From Paraburkholderia kururiensis JCM 10599 = LMG 19447 (GTDB taxonomy: Bacteria > Pseudomonadota > Gammaproteobacteria > Burkholderiales > Burkholderiaceae): a DNA stretch of 64,000 nt. The notes beneath the pieces were generated by a model. The model ran no database searches. It was not told the origin of the DNA and saw only the letters and a program-made list of their open reading frames with translations. Position numbers and translations under genes: made by a program. The DNA lies in assembly GCF_003986935.1 (NCBI RefSeq), contig NZ_RJZE01000010.1, positions 62,001 to 126,000 on the forward strand. Direction: 5' to 3'. Shown piece after piece: positions 35,813 to 47,467 of this stretch; position 1 is the stretch's first letter, and every line of letters begins with the position of its first letter.

Positions 35813-37750
35813 TCAGTTACTGCTCTGAGGCTGGCTCGGCGAATCCGCTGAGCCATACAACTTCACCTTCGAACGGGCGCGTACAGCATCGACGTAGGCT
35901 TGCACCTGCGCTTGCCCGGACACCTGAGCGATCTGCTGCTGGGCACCTGCAAGGCGCTGAGCATCGACGGGAGCGGCAGGAACGATCGAGTTCACTCGGT
36001 AGATTGCGTAACCGTCGGCGCCAAGATCCACTCCGACGTAGGCTGGCAAGTTCTTCGCATCGGCCTTGTAAATTGCGCTCAGCGCAGCGGGCGGCACGCC
36101 CTGCGTATCGTTGCGCGACACCTTGAGCGGCGAGGAGAAACCGTCCGTCGACTTCGACTTCTGCAACGCGGCCAGCCTGGCCGTGCCGTCCTTGCGTGCA
36201 AGCTCAGCGGATTGTTCTGCGATTACCTTTTGCCGTACGGCGTCTTTCACGGCATCGAAGGCAGGCACCGCGGCCGGCTTGTACTCCGTGACGTGGGCCG
36301 AAATGAGCGTACTGTTGCCCACGTCGATGGCCTGGGTGTTGTTGTGCGACTTCACGGAGTCGTCTGCGAACACAGCGGCCAGCAACTTCGCGTTGTTGAG
36401 CGGGCTGTCCGCCGGTAGCGCCGGGTTGGGCGTCGGGGACACGGTGGCGGTCTGCAGCGTCAGTTTGTACTTGTCCGCAGCGGGTTGCAGGCTCTTCGCC
36501 TGTTCGTACACCGTTGAGGAGAAGCCCTCCGATTCGTCCGCAAGCAGCTTCGCGGCTTGTTGGGACTTCACTTCGCTCGCGATCGCGGTTTTCACTTCAT
36601 CGAACGGCTTCGTGGCGGACGGCTTGACGTCCGTGACCTTGATGATGTGATAGCCGAAGTCCGTCTGCACGACGTCGCTCACTTCGTCCTTCTTGAGCTT
36701 GAACGCTGCGTCGTCGAACGCCTGACCGCCTGCGATCATGCCGCGCGTGAAGTAGCCAAGATCGCCGCCCTTCGATGCCGAGCCCGGATCCTGCGATTCC
36801 TTCTGCGCAATCTGCGCGAACTGGTCCGGGTGCGCCTTCACTTCGGCGAGCACCGCGAGCGCCTTCTGCTTCGCCTTCTCCTTGTCGGCCGCGCTTGCAT
36901 CCTTCGGCGCCGCGATCAGGATGTGGCTCGCACGCACTTCGCCTTCGGTGCGATAGCGCGCGATGTTGTCGTCGTAGTACTTCTTCAGGTCGGCATCGGA
37001 AGGCTGGACGGCCGCAGCCACCGTGGCCGGGGACAGCACGACATACTGGATCGTAGCCGTGGCGGGTGTCGCAAAGTCGTTGCGGTGTGCGTCGTAGAAG
37101 GCCTGAAGTTGCGCATCGGTAGGCTGCACTTTCGAGGCGTAGTCCCGCGCGCGGAACGCAAACCCCTGAACCTCACGCTGTTGCTCAGCCAGATCCGTGA
37201 GCTGCGTGGCGAGCGCCTTGGGTGTGAACGCAGAACTTTGAATTGCGTCGGGCAGTTGCTGAGTCGCGAGGCCATAACGGATACGTTCGTCGTACTGCTC
37301 GGGCGTCATGCCTTGCATGGCGAGCAGTTCCTTGTATCGCTCCAGGTCGATCGTGCCGTCAGGCTTCTTCAGCGACGAGATGATCGGGTCGGCCAGCAGC
37401 ACGCGCCGCACTGCTTCGTCCGATGCCGTGAGATGCAGACGCTGGGTTTCATCGGCGAGCACGCGCTGCTGGATCAGTCCGTCCAGCATCTGGCGCCGGC
37501 GCTCGGGTGTATCGAACTGCTTCTGATCGAAGCGGGCGCCGAGCACCTGCCGGGCGCGATCGAGTTGCTGACGGATCGCATTGTCGTACTCGACGCGCGT
37601 GATCTTGTGCCCGTTGACGCTCGCGATATTCGCGCTGTCGTCAAAAAAGCCGCGGAAGCCCTGGATGCCTACGAAGCCCAGACCTGGCAGCACAACCAGG
37701 ATGAGCATGAACATCATCAGCCGTTGGTGATTGCGGAAAAAATCGAGCAT
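35813..37750 (-). CDS. ppiD: periplasmic folding chaperone / PPIase PpiD
   Basis: Inner-membrane anchored SurA-like chaperone (645 aa) that helps proteins leaving the Sec translocon. A short cytoplasmic N-terminus and a single membrane segment (about residues 11-31, LMMFMLILVVLPGLGFVGIQG) precede a SurA_N-type chaperone region (FFDDSANIASVNGHKITRVEY onwards). The central parvulin domain is at about 268-370 (RASHILIAAPKDASA, LGYFTRGMIAGGQAFDDAAF, TDFGYHIIKVTDVKP). A second helical region and a degenerate parvulin-like C-terminal part complete it. It is downstream of the lon-hup-tRNA block, the usual Burkholderia order. Confidence 0.95.
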   Translation of the reverse strand: MLDFFRNHQRLMMFMLILVVLPGLGFVGIQGFRGFFDDSANIASVNGHKITRVEYDNAIRQQLDRARQVLGARFDQKQFDTPERRRQMLDGLIQQRVLADETQRLHLTASDEAVRRVLLADPIISSLKKPDGTIDLERYKELLAMQGMTPEQYDERIRYGLATQQLPDAIQSSAFTPKALATQLTDLAEQQREVQGFAFRARDYASKVQPTDAQLQAFYDAHRNDFATPATATIQYVVLSPATVAAAVQPSDADLKKYYDDNIARYRTEGEVRASHILIAAPKDASAADKEKAKQKALAVLAEVKAHPDQFAQIAQKESQDPGSASKGGDLGYFTRGMIAGGQAFDDAAFKLKKDEVSDVVQTDFGYHIIKVTDVKPSATKPFDEVKTAIASEVKSQQAAKLLADESEGFSSTVYEQAKSLQPAADKYKLTLQTATVSPTPNPALPADSPLNNAKLLAAVFADDSVKSHNNTQAIDVGNSTLISAHVTEYKPAAVPAFDAVKDAVRQKVIAEQSAELARKDGTARLAALQKSKSTDGFSSPLKVSRNDTQGVPPAALSAIYKADAKNLPAYVGVDLGADGYAIYRVNSIVPAAPVDAQRLAGAQQQIAQVSGQAQVQAYVDAVRARSKVKLYGSADSPSQPQSSN

Positions 37751-37802
37751 GCGTAGCCGTTAGCCCTAAAACAGAACGCCCGATATTACAACAGCGGGCA
37801 AT

Positions 37803-37829
37803 AAAAAAGGCGAACCGGAGTTCGCCTTC
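37803..37829 (-). terminator. rho-independent terminator of the tRNA-Val/tRNA-Asp transcript
   Basis: Read on the minus strand, AAGGCGAAC/GTTCGCCTT form a 9-bp stem with a four-base loop followed by a run of six T. It is 10 bases downstream of the tRNA-Asp 3' end. Confidence 0.9.
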
Positions 37830-37838
37830 TTGCTTGAC

Positions 37839-37915
37839 TGGCGGAGTGGACGGGACTCGAACCCGCGACCCCCGGCGTGACAGGCCGGTATTCTAACCGA
37901 CTGAACTACCACTCC
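37839..37915 (-). tRNA. tRNA-Asp (GUC)
   Basis: 77 nt including the encoded CCA. The acceptor stem GGAGTGG/CCACTCC, D-arm, anticodon loop with GTC (CTGTCAC), and T-arm with GGTTCGAGTCC are all intact. Confidence 0.98.
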
Positions 37916-37982
37916 TTATTGATGCCCTGCCACTTGCCTCAAGCTCGATGTACCTGAATCACGTGGCGGACCGACCGGGAAC

Positions 37983-38058
37983 TGGTGGGTGCTGAGAGGC
38001 TCGAACTCCCGACCTACGCCTTGTAAGGGCGCCGCTCTACCAACTGAGCTAAGCACCC
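37983..38058 (-). tRNA. tRNA-Val (UAC)
   Basis: 76 nt including the encoded CCA. The acceptor stem GGGTGCT/AGCACCC, the D-arm with AGCTCAGTTGGTAGAGC, anticodon TAC in CTTACAA, and T-arm GAGTTCGAGCCTC are intact. It is 67 bases upstream of tRNA-Asp and shares its terminator. Confidence 0.98.
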
Positions 38059-38138
38059 GTCCCTCGGTCTTGCAGCCATTACCTTTCGGCTGCGACGCTT
38101 CATGACTGCCTGCCGGTTGACTACGCGTAAGACGCGGC

Positions 38139-38168
38139 ATTGTATGCAGCGCCCAACTCATCAACCAA
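38139..38168 (-). promoter_or_regulatory. probable promoter of the tRNA-Val/tRNA-Asp unit
   Basis: On the minus strand TACAAT (38144-38139) is a strong -10, with TTGGTT 18 bases upstream as a weaker -35. It lies about 80 bases before the tRNA-Val 5' end and just after the hup stop codon. Confidence 0.55.
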
Positions 38169-38176
38169 CGAGCCCG

Positions 38177-38449
38177 CTAGTTTAGCGCATCTTTCAGAGC
38201 TTTGCCAGGCCTGAATTTCGGCACCTTGGCTGCCTTGATCTTGATCGCCGCGCCCGTACGCGGATTGCGGCCCGTGCGCGCGGTGCGCTTGCCGACGGCG
38301 AATGTGCCGAAACCGACGAGCGTGACCGTACCACCCTTCTTCAACGTCCCCTTCACGCCAGCGATCACGGCTTCGAGCGCACGTCCCGCTGCGGCCTTCG
38401 AGATGTCAGCCTGTTGAGCGATGTGGTCGATTAATTCCGTTTTATTCAT
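38177..38449 (-). CDS. hup: DNA-binding protein HU
   Basis: Histone-like nucleoid protein (90 aa). It has the N-terminal dimerisation helices ([20 protein letters not shown]), the DNA-binding signature [21 protein letters not shown] and the C-terminal [14 protein letters not shown]. The ATG at 38449 follows a GGGGG stretch. It lies downstream of lon in the same direction but has its own promoter with consensus-like elements. Confidence 0.97.
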   Translation of the reverse strand: MNKTELIDHIAQQADISKAAAGRALEAVIAGVKGTLKKGGTVTLVGFGTFAVGKRTARTGRNPRTGAAIKIKAAKVPKFRPGKALKDALN

Positions 38450-38535
38450 TCCAGCCCCCGAGAATGTGTTTGGGCAATTCTGAGTGCGCACGAAGCGCGG
38501 GAAATGACGGCCCCGGCAACGCGCCGGGCCCGGTC

Positions 38536-38564
38536 ATTAGAAGAGGCCGAAACCCTTGTGTCAA
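38536..38564 (-). promoter_or_regulatory. sigma-70 promoter of hup
   Basis: On the minus strand TTGACA (38564-38559, perfect -35) and TCTAAT (38541-38536) are separated by exactly 17 bases. The predicted start near 38529 gives an 80-base leader to hup. This is the best housekeeping promoter in the window, as expected for an abundant nucleoid protein. Confidence 0.85.
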
Positions 38565-38623
38565 GCGGGGTTGAGCCTGATCGGGCAGGCCTTCCCGGCG
38601 AACTTTCGAAGCTTTCTGGGCAA

Positions 38624-38653
38624 TAAAAAACCCGCGGCAAAAACCGCGGGTTT
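38624..38653 (-). terminator. rho-independent terminator after lon
   Basis: AAACCCGCGG/CCGCGGGTTT form a 10-bp stem with a six-base loop. On the minus strand a run of T follows, about 35 bases beyond the lon stop. Confidence 0.93.
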
Positions 38654-38686
38654 CAGGACGACTGCAAGAAGAACGGCTATCGGTTC

Positions 38687-41107
<2,421 letters not shown>

Positions 41108-41142
41108 TTCATTTCCCCATGGATGGAATCAGATTGTTCGGT

Positions 41143-41170
41143 AAGTGAGGCCGGCGAAATCGATTGCAAG
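41143..41170 (-). promoter_or_regulatory. possible sigma-32 (heat-shock) promoter of lon
   Basis: On the minus strand CTTGCAA and CCTCACTT are separated by 13 bases, partially matching the heat-shock consensus (CTTGAAA, 13-14 bases, CCCCATnT). It starts about 36 bases before the lon ATG. lon is heat-inducible in many proteobacteria; the match here is moderate. Confidence 0.35.
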
Positions 41171-41232
41171 CCTCATGCGTGTGGGAAAAGTTCAGTGACA
41201 CCAAAAAGTACGCCTTGACCACAAGATAAACG

Positions 41233-41268
41233 AAAAAAGCCGTTCACACTCCCATGAACGGCTTTTTT
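41233..41268. terminator. rho-independent terminator after clpX
   Basis: A 14-bp perfect stem AAAAAAGCCGTTCA/TGAACGGCTTTTTT with an 8-base loop, ending in six T on both strands, lies 18 bases beyond the clpX stop. Confidence 0.96.
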
Positions 41269-41286
41269 CCACAACTCTTTAGCCGA

Positions 41287-42558
41287 TCAATTCGACCCTG
41301 CAACCTTCGGTGCGTCCTCGTAGATCAGAAGCGGCTTGCCATCGCCCTCGATCACGTTGTCGTCGATGATGATCTTACTGACACCTTTCATTGCGGGCAG
41401 CTCGTACATCACGTCCAGCAACGCCTGTTCCAGAATCGAGCGCAGCCCGCGCGCACCGGTCTTGCGGCGGATTGCCTTGCGCGCCACGGCCTGGAGCGCG
41501 CCGGGGCGAATCTCCAGTTCGACACGTTCCATCGCGAACAGCTTGTGGTACTGCTTGATGAGCGCATTCTTCGGCTCGACCAGAATCTGCATCAGTGCCG
41601 CTTCGTCCAGCTTGCCGAGCGTGGCGACCACGGGCAGACGGCCGATCAGTTCGGGGATCAGGCCGAATTTGATCAGGTCTTCCGGTTCCACTTCGCGCAG
41701 CACCTCGCCGGCGTCGCGGTCCTGCTTACTCTTCACGCTCGCGCCGAAGCCGATGCCGGTTTTCTCGGTGCGATCGGTAATGACCTTCTCCAGCCCGTCG
41801 AACGCACCGCCACAGACGAACAGGATGTTCGTGGTGTCAACCTGGATGAAGTCCTGGTTAGGATGCTTGCGACCACCCTGCGGCGGCACCGACGCCATCG
41901 TGCCCTCAATAAGCTTCAGCAGGGCCTGCTGCACGCCCTCGCCCGACACATCGCGCGTGATGGACGGGTTGTCCGACTTCCGGCTGATCTTGTCGATTTC
42001 GTCGATATAGACGATACCGCGCTGCGCCTTGTCGACCTCGTAATTGCAGTTCTGGAGCAGTTTCTGGATGATGTTCTCGACGTCCTCGCCGACGTAACCG
42101 GCTTCCGTCAACGTGGTGGCGTCCGCAATCACGAACGGCACGTTGAGCAGGCGCGCCAGGGTCTGGGCGAGCAGCGTCTTGCCGGAGCCCGTGGGCCCGA
42201 TCAGGAGAATGTTGCTCTTGGAAAGCTCGACGTCGTCCTTCTTGTCGAGATGCTTGAGGCGCTTGTAGTGGTTGTAGACTGCTACCGCGAGAATCTTCTT
42301 CGCGCGCTCCTGGCCGATCACGTACTGATCGAGGATCTCGCGGATTTCCTGCGGGCTCGGCAAGTCGGATTTCGACAAACCCGCCTCGACACCCGCACCG
42401 GCTGCCTCGTCACGAATGATCTCGTTGCAGAGGTCGATGCATTCATCGCAGATGAATACCGACGGACCAGCAATCAGCTTTTTCACTTCATGCTGGCTCT
42501 TGCCGCAGAACGAGCAATACAACAGCTTCTCGCTGTTAGAACCTTTCTTGTCCGCCAT
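41287..42558 (-). CDS. clpX: ATP-dependent Clp protease ATP-binding subunit ClpX
   Basis: AAA+ unfoldase (423 aa) that feeds substrates to ClpP. The zinc-binding domain has Cys15, Cys18, Cys37 and Cys40 (CSFC, CDEC). The ATPase domain has Walker A GPTGSGKT, Walker [10 protein letters not shown] and the IGF loop region GIGFGASVK that docks on ClpP. Sensor segments [10 protein letters not shown] are near the end. The start at 42558 is the family-typical MADKKGS; the open frame upstream is not conserved. It is 187 bases downstream of clpP. Confidence 0.97.
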   Translation of the reverse strand: MADKKGSNSEKLLYCSFCGKSQHEVKKLIAGPSVFICDECIDLCNEIIRDEAAGAGVEAGLSKSDLPSPQEIREILDQYVIGQERAKKILAVAVYNHYKRLKHLDKKDDVELSKSNILLIGPTGSGKTLLAQTLARLLNVPFVIADATTLTEAGYVGEDVENIIQKLLQNCNYEVDKAQRGIVYIDEIDKISRKSDNPSITRDVSGEGVQQALLKLIEGTMASVPPQGGRKHPNQDFIQVDTTNILFVCGGAFDGLEKVITDRTEKTGIGFGASVKSKQDRDAGEVLREVEPEDLIKFGLIPELIGRLPVVATLGKLDEAALMQILVEPKNALIKQYHKLFAMERVELEIRPGALQAVARKAIRRKTGARGLRSILEQALLDVMYELPAMKGVSKIIIDDNVIEGDGKPLLIYEDAPKVAGSN

Positions 42559-42745
42559 GGATAAATGAGCCTCCGGACACTCTGTTACATGATACGCCGT
42601 TTCCTCCCGCCGCAACGGCGGGAGCGCGTGAACCGCACTGCTATGACGGCGTGATGGCCGCAGGCCGCGGGGGCGCTGATCCCGATTATTTCACAAGCGC
42701 TGCGCCGGGCGCTCCCGCCCCAATTTGGGCGGAAAGCGCGCCGTG

Positions 42746-43399
42746 TCAGGGACGCTTATGCAAGACCTGGTCCACGAGGCCATACGCTTGCGCATCTTCG
42801 CCGGACATGAAGTTGTCGCGGTCGGTGTCGCGCGAGATGCGTTCGACCGGCTGACCGGTGTGATGGGCCAACAGATGGTTGAGCCGGTCCTTCAGGTAGA
42901 GGATTTCGCGCGCCTGGATCTCGATGTCCGATGCCTGGCCGCGCGCGCCGCCAAGCGGCTGGTGAATCATCACGCGCGAGTTCGGCAGCGCAAAACGCTT
43001 GCCCTTCGCCCCCGACGCCAGAAGGAACGCGCCCATGCTGGCGGCCAGTCCCATGCACAGCGTCGATACATCTGGCTTGATGAACTGCATGGTGTCGTAG
43101 ATCGCCATGCCAGCCGAAACCGAGCCGCCCGGGCTGTTGATGTAGAGGCTGATGTCCTTGTCCGGATTCTCGCTTTCCAGAAACAGCATCTGGGCCACCA
43201 CCAGGTTGGCCGTCTGGTCGTTCACTTCGCCGACCATGAACACGACGCGTTCCTTGAGCAGACGCGAGTAAATGTCATACGAGCGCTCGCCACGGCCGCT
43301 CGTTTCCACGACGATCGGCACGAGGCCAAGCGCCTGAGTCTCGAAGTCCCGCGGCGCGTGGGAAGCCAGCGTGTCCAGCAATTGAGCGCGAGTCGTCAT
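42746..43399 (-). CDS. clpP: ATP-dependent Clp protease proteolytic subunit
   Basis: Tetradecameric serine protease subunit (217 aa). The catalytic triad residues are Ser121 in [11 protein letters not shown], His146 in [10 protein letters not shown] and the downstream Asp in the helix with [10 protein letters not shown]-terminal residues before [24 protein letters not shown] are probably a propeptide. It lies between tig and clpX in the standard order. Confidence 0.97.
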   Translation of the reverse strand: MTTRAQLLDTLASHAPRDFETQALGLVPIVVETSGRGERSYDIYSRLLKERVVFMVGEVNDQTANLVVAQMLFLESENPDKDISLYINSPGGSVSAGMAIYDTMQFIKPDVSTLCMGLAASMGAFLLASGAKGKRFALPNSRVMIHQPLGGARGQASDIEIQAREILYLKDRLNHLLAHHTGQPVERISRDTDRDNFMSGEDAQAYGLVDQVLHKRP

Positions 43400-43498
43400 G
43401 CAATGAGTCCTTGTCCGGAAAATATCGTCTGATTCGCCACGTGGCGACGAACGCCGCGCTATTCAACCATACCGTGGGAAGGGCCAAAAAACGCGGAC

Positions 43499-43544
43499 GA
43501 AAAAACGGCGTGCGGGCCGTCGCTCCGACAGCCGGCACGCCGTT
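43499..43544 (-). terminator. rho-independent terminator after tig
   Basis: On the minus strand AACGGCGTGC and GCACGCCGTT form a 10-bp stem, with additional internal pairing, followed by six T. It begins 11 bases after the tig stop, so clpP is expressed from its own promoter or by read-through. Confidence 0.9.
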
Positions 43545-43555
43545 GCAGCGACGCC

Positions 43556-44902
43556 TTACGCCTGCGCCGTCGCGCTTGCCAGTTCTTCGAAGCTGACTTC
43601 CTTGTCCGTCACCTTCGCCTTGCTGAGCACGAACTCGACGACGTTGCTTTCGACGACGAACGCTTCCATTTCACCAAGGCGCTGCTTGTTCGAATAATAC
43701 CAGCGGACGACTTCCTTCGGGTCTTCGTAGCTCTTGGCGAATTCGTCCACTTCGGCGCGAATCTGCTCGGGCTTTGCCTCGAGGCCGTTCTGCTTCACGA
43801 GTTCAGCCAGCACGAGGCCCAGCTTGACGCGGCGCTCGGCCTGATCCTTGAACATTTCGGCCGGGATCGGCGCGTCCTTCGCGTTGGGCACGCCGCGCTG
43901 CATCAGGTCCTGACGCGCCATCTCGACGAGACGCTCCTGGTCTTGCTCGATGAGCGCCTTGGGCACGTCCAGCTCGGCGATCTTCAGAAGTGCGTCCATG
44001 ACCTGGTTCTTGACGATAGCCTGGGTGCGACGCTTCGCTTCACGCTCGAGGTTTTCCTTGATCTCGGCGCGCATCTTGACGAGATCGCCGTCGGCGATGC
44101 CGAGCGACTTCGCGAATTCGCCATCGATCTCAGGCAGATGCGGCCATTCGACCTTCTTCATCGTGATCGTGAACTGCGCGGTCTTGCCGGCCACTTCCTT
44201 GCCGTGATAGTCGTCCGGGAACTTCAGGTCGAATTCGCGCGCTTCGCCCACCTTCAGGCCCTGCGCCGCCTTCTCGAACTCCGGCAGCATGCGGCCTTCG
44301 CCGAGCACGAACGCGAAGTCTTCGGCACTGCCGCCCTGGAACGCGACGCCGTCGATCTTGCCGACGAAGTCCACCGTCACGCGGTCGCCGTCCTTGGCCG
44401 CCGCGTCCGCGCCGCCATCGCCGTGCTCGCCGGCTTCGCCGCGGGCGTGGAAGTGCACGCGCTGCTTGCGCAGGATGTCGAGCGTGCGATCGATTTCGGC
44501 TTCGCTGATCGTGGTGGTCGTGCGCTCGATCTCGGCCGTGGAGATGTCGCCGAGCGTCACTTCCGGATACACCTCGAACGTCGCGTCAAAGGCGTAGGCG
44601 CCTTCGGAGGCGTCCGTTTTCGGGCTGAAGCTCGGCTGACCGGCCACGCGCAGATTCTCGGCGCGGCTGATGTCGAAGAACTCCTTGCCGACCTTGTCGC
44701 TCAGCACTTCCGCTTCGACCTGGCCCGAATACTGTTGCGTGACCATCTTGAGCGGCACCTTGCCCGGGCGGAAGCCCGGCATGCGCACATTCTTCGCGAT
44801 CTGGCGGATACGGGACTCGATCTCCTTCTGCACGGCCTCCTTCGGCAGGGAAATCGTCACGCGGCGTTCGAGCTTGCCGAGGTTTTCAACAACGTTAGCC
44901 AT
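43556..44902 (-). CDS. tig: trigger factor
   Basis: Ribosome-associated chaperone and PPIase (448 aa). The N-terminal ribosome-binding domain has the signature region [18 protein letters not shown] (FRxGKxP). An FKBP-type PPIase domain follows ([38 protein letters not shown]), then a long helical C-terminal chaperone domain. A Gly/Ala/Asp-rich loop (about residues 155-170) extends the PPIase entry. The ribosome site AGGA precedes the ATG. Confidence 0.97.
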   Translation of the reverse strand: MANVVENLGKLERRVTISLPKEAVQKEIESRIRQIAKNVRMPGFRPGKVPLKMVTQQYSGQVEAEVLSDKVGKEFFDISRAENLRVAGQPSFSPKTDASEGAYAFDATFEVYPEVTLGDISTAEIERTTTTISEAEIDRTLDILRKQRVHFHARGEAGEHGDGGADAAAKDGDRVTVDFVGKIDGVAFQGGSAEDFAFVLGEGRMLPEFEKAAQGLKVGEAREFDLKFPDDYHGKEVAGKTAQFTITMKKVEWPHLPEIDGEFAKSLGIADGDLVKMRAEIKENLEREAKRRTQAIVKNQVMDALLKIAELDVPKALIEQDQERLVEMARQDLMQRGVPNAKDAPIPAEMFKDQAERRVKLGLVLAELVKQNGLEAKPEQIRAEVDEFAKSYEDPKEVVRWYYSNKQRLGEMEAFVVESNVVEFVLSKAKVTDKEVSFEELASATAQA

Positions 44903-45459
44903 GGCTTCAATCGTCCTAAAATTATTCGAGCGAATCTGTCAGTCTTTGCCGTGCCGCGCGGTGCCGCCGCGTGGGCTGCTTTGCGCTGCAGCCCCGGTTC
45001 TGCGAACCGAGCCCTGTGAGCCACTTCGCCGCGGCCGGCACCGGCCTCGAGTCTCTTTGGCCCCGGCCCACCTGCGGCGCCTGCCGCACGCACTTGCTGC
45101 ACGTACCTGCCACACGCATTTGCCGCACGCCTTTGCCACAGTCCGGGAACCGCCTTCCGGGCACCCACTTTGAGGCCACTTCCAGCACGGTTTGGTCAAA
45201 AGAGCCCAGTAGTTTAGCAAACTATTGACGCGCTCAAGCGGAATCGGCGTACCTGCCATATTCGGCGTGGGTTGCCTCGCGAAAACATTCGGGCGCAAGC
45301 GTCCGATGTCCGTCATGCGAGCGCCCGTATCGCGGGCGCGAGCGAGGCTGATAAGCTAACGGGCGCGCACCGCGCGTAGGGCACTGTCGCGGCCCGATGG
45401 TGGCCCCACGCCACGCCTTTGCCGATTATTCCAACTTCCACGAGACACTCAGGAACACT
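44903..45459. other. divergent intergenic region between tig and glxK
   Basis: 557 bases without a credible gene. It starts with an AT-rich stretch (TAATTTTAG on the minus strand) likely to carry the tig promoter, contains five imperfect 13-base repeats (45082-45146), and ends with an AGGAA ribosome site for glxK. Short open frames on both strands look like GC-bias artefacts. Confidence 0.5.
45082..45146. repeat. 13-bp imperfect tandem repeat, five copies
   Basis: Units based on TGCCGCACGCACT start at 45082, 45095, 45108, 45121 and 45134. The last retains only its first seven to eight bases. The period is exact although individual copies differ at two to four positions. Confidence 0.8.
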
Positions 45460-46605
45460 ATGTCAGACACGTCCGTCGCGCCTGTCGTCGTCATCGCTCC
45501 CGACTCCTTCAAGGGTTCGCTCAGTGCCGCCGAGGTGGCCGCCGCCATCGCCGAAGGCGTGCGTCGCGCGCGCCCGGACGCGACAGTGCGTCTGTGCCCC
45601 ATGGCCGACGGCGGCGAAGGAACGCTCGATGCGCTGCTCTCGCACGGCGGCGTGCGGCGCATCCTCAGCGTGCACGGCGCAGCCGGTACGGCGCGCGAGG
45701 CGGCGGTGGGCTTGCTCGAAGACGGCAGCGCCATCGTGGAGACCGCCGAAATCGTCGGCATCACGGACGCGGACGGCATGAGCGTGCCCGTCGAGGCGCG
45801 CAGCACGCGCGGCATGGGCGAAGCGATCCGCTCTCTGCTCGACGCGGGCGTGCGGCGCTTCTATGTGGCGCTGGGCGGTAGCAGCACCAACGACGGTGGC
45901 GCCGGCCTGCTCGCTGGCCTCGGCCTGAAGCTCTTCGATGCCGCCGGCGAAGCCCTCGAACCCACGCCGGCCTCGCTCGCGCGCCTCGCGCGCGTCGATG
46001 TCTCGCGACTGGACGCGCGCGTGGCCGAAGCCACGTTCGTCGGCATGTCCGATGTCGATAATCCGCTCAATGGCGAGCATGGCGCGACCGCCGTATTCGG
46101 CCCGCAGAAGGGTGTCCGGCCCGAACAGGTCGAGGCCATCGACAGCTTGCTCGCGCGTTTTGCCGATCTGCTCGAAGCCGCGCTGCAGCGCACGGCGCGT
46201 CATGAACCGGGCGCGGGCGCCGCGGGCGGCCTTGGCTTCGCGCTTCGCATGCTTGGCGCGCATTTCGAGCCCGGCGCCGAAGTGGTGGCCCGCGAGGCCG
46301 GCCTCGACGCCGCACTCGCCGGCGCGAACTGGCTGATCACCGGCGAAGGACGCTCGGACGTGCAAACGCTCCACGGCAAGGCGCCTTTTGTCGCCTGTCG
46401 CCACGCGCGCGCTGCCGGCGTGCCGGCGTCGCTGCTCTCCGGCGCCGTGGATCCCGCCGCATTGCCCAGACTGGCGGAGCACTTTAGCGGCTGCTTCTCG
46501 CCGGCGCCCGGCCCCATCACGCTGGACACGGCCATTCGCGACGCGGCGCGACTGCTCGCCAACGAGGCGGAACAACTGACACGCCTGAAATACGGCGTGC
46601 GCTGA
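45460..46605 (+). CDS. glxK: glycerate 2-kinase (GlxK/GarK type)
   Basis: Phosphorylates D-glycerate (381 aa), linking glyoxylate or glucarate catabolism to glycolysis. Family motifs are APDSFKGSLSAAEVAAAIAEG at the N-terminus, MADGGEGTLDALL, LGGSSTNDGGAGLLAGLG, DVDNPLNGEHGATAVFGPQKG and the C-terminal ITGEGRSDVQTLHGKAP. The start at 45460 follows AGGAA. It stands alone: no glyoxylate carboligase or tartronate semialdehyde reductase is adjacent, and the next gene is a MarR regulator 266 bases on. Confidence 0.95.
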   Translation: MSDTSVAPVVVIAPDSFKGSLSAAEVAAAIAEGVRRARPDATVRLCPMADGGEGTLDALLSHGGVRRILSVHGAAGTAREAAVGLLEDGSAIVETAEIVGITDADGMSVPVEARSTRGMGEAIRSLLDAGVRRFYVALGGSSTNDGGAGLLAGLGLKLFDAAGEALEPTPASLARLARVDVSRLDARVAEATFVGMSDVDNPLNGEHGATAVFGPQKGVRPEQVEAIDSLLARFADLLEAALQRTARHEPGAGAAGGLGFALRMLGAHFEPGAEVVAREAGLDAALAGANWLITGEGRSDVQTLHGKAPFVACRHARAAGVPASLLSGAVDPAALPRLAEHFSGCFSPAPGPITLDTAIRDAARLLANEAEQLTRLKYGVR

Positions 46606-46646
46606 TCGACGATCGACGCTGCGAGCAAGAAAAAACACCGGCACAA

Positions 46647-46675
46647 CGCGAGGTGCGTCGACCACACACCTCGCG
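46647..46675 (+). terminator. hairpin after glxK, possible terminator
   Basis: A perfect 9-bp inverted repeat CGCGAGGTG/CACCTCGCG with an 11-base loop lies 42 bases after the glxK stop. No T-tract follows on the plus strand, so it may be an operator or a weak terminator. A run of A (46630-46635) precedes it and would act as a T-tract on the minus strand. Confidence 0.45.
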
Positions 46676-46788
46676 CAACGACACCGTGATTCATGCCGCA
46701 TGCCGCGCGAGTCGTGCCACGCGCGTCATCTCCAGTATCGACGTGCAGCGACGCGTCGGCATCACGCCGCGCGTTGACCGGCTGCACA

Positions 46789-46825
46789 GTTGCAGCAACA
46801 ATCACAGCGCCATGACGGCGTCATG
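46789..46825 (+). promoter_or_regulatory. two palindromes upstream of the marR gene
   Basis: GTTGC-A-GCAAC (46789-46799) and CATGAC-GGC-GTCATG (46811-46825) lie 47-83 bases before the MarR start. MarR proteins usually repress their own genes through such short inverted repeats, so these are candidate operators; no promoter elements could be assigned with confidence. Confidence 0.4.
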
Positions 46826-46871
46826 TTGACCGCGTCACTACGCCGCCCTCCCCACTACGACCAGGACCCCC

Positions 46872-47327
46872 ATGAAGGCCGACGACAAAGCCGGACTCGA
46901 CCAGTTTCTGACCTATCGCCTGCACGTCCTGAACAAGCTGTCCGAACGCGGTATCAGCGAACGCTACCAGGCGAAGCTCGACGTCACGCTGCCCGAGGCC
47001 CGGATCATTGCCGCGGTGGGATCGTTCGGGCCGTTCTCGGTCATGGACCTCGCGCGCCACGCGAATCTCGACAAGAGCCAGGCGAGCCGCGCCGCGGAAG
47101 CGCTGATCCGCCGGGGGCTGGTGGCCCGCGACAGCGATCCCGCGGACGGACGCGTCGTGCTCGTTTCGCTCACGCCGGAAGGCCGCGCGCTCTATCGCCG
47201 CGTGATGCCCATTGCCCGCAAATGGAACGCGGACCTGTTCGATTGCCTCGACAACGCTGAGCGCGTCGCGCTCGGCAACATGCTCGACAAGGTGATTGCG
47301 CGCGCGCTGGAGCGGGCGGCCGGCTGA
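46872..47327 (+). CDS. MarR family transcriptional regulator
   Basis: Winged-helix regulator (151 aa). The core shows FSVMDLARHANLDKSQASRAAEALIRRGLVARDSDPADGR in its recognition helix and wing region, with SLTPEGRALY following, all typical of MarR. N- and C-terminal helices would form the dimer. Ligand and targets are unknown. Neighbours are glxK upstream and, convergently, the panE and aldolase genes, either of which could be a target. Confidence 0.93.
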   Translation: MKADDKAGLDQFLTYRLHVLNKLSERGISERYQAKLDVTLPEARIIAAVGSFGPFSVMDLARHANLDKSQASRAAEALIRRGLVARDSDPADGRVVLVSLTPEGRALYRRVMPIARKWNADLFDCLDNAERVALGNMLDKVIARALERAAG

Positions 47328-47340
47328 AGCCGCGTCCGCA

Positions 47341-47376
47341 GCATCCGGGGCATCCGGGGCATCCGGGGCATAGGGC
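47341..47376. repeat. 9-bp tandem repeat, three and a half copies
   Basis: GCATCCGGG is repeated at 47341, 47350 and 47359 with a partial fourth copy at 47368. It starts 13 bases after the marR stop codon. Confidence 0.9.
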
Positions 47377-47467
47377 CGGTGTCAGCGGCCGCTTTACGGC
47401 TTACGTTACTGGCCGCTTCGTCGTCGCGGCTCCTCGCCCCGCTTCGTCGTTCTCTTCACGGCCAGAA

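Noticed and set aside
38508..38532. GC-rich hairpin between the hup promoter and its coding sequence
   Set aside because: The predicted transcription start falls inside one arm, so the full hairpin would not be in the mRNA.
44903..45459. Possible small RNA or tRNA gene in the tig-glxK gap
   Set aside because: No cloverleaf, terminator or conserved structured element could be recognised; the repeats explain the visible regularity.
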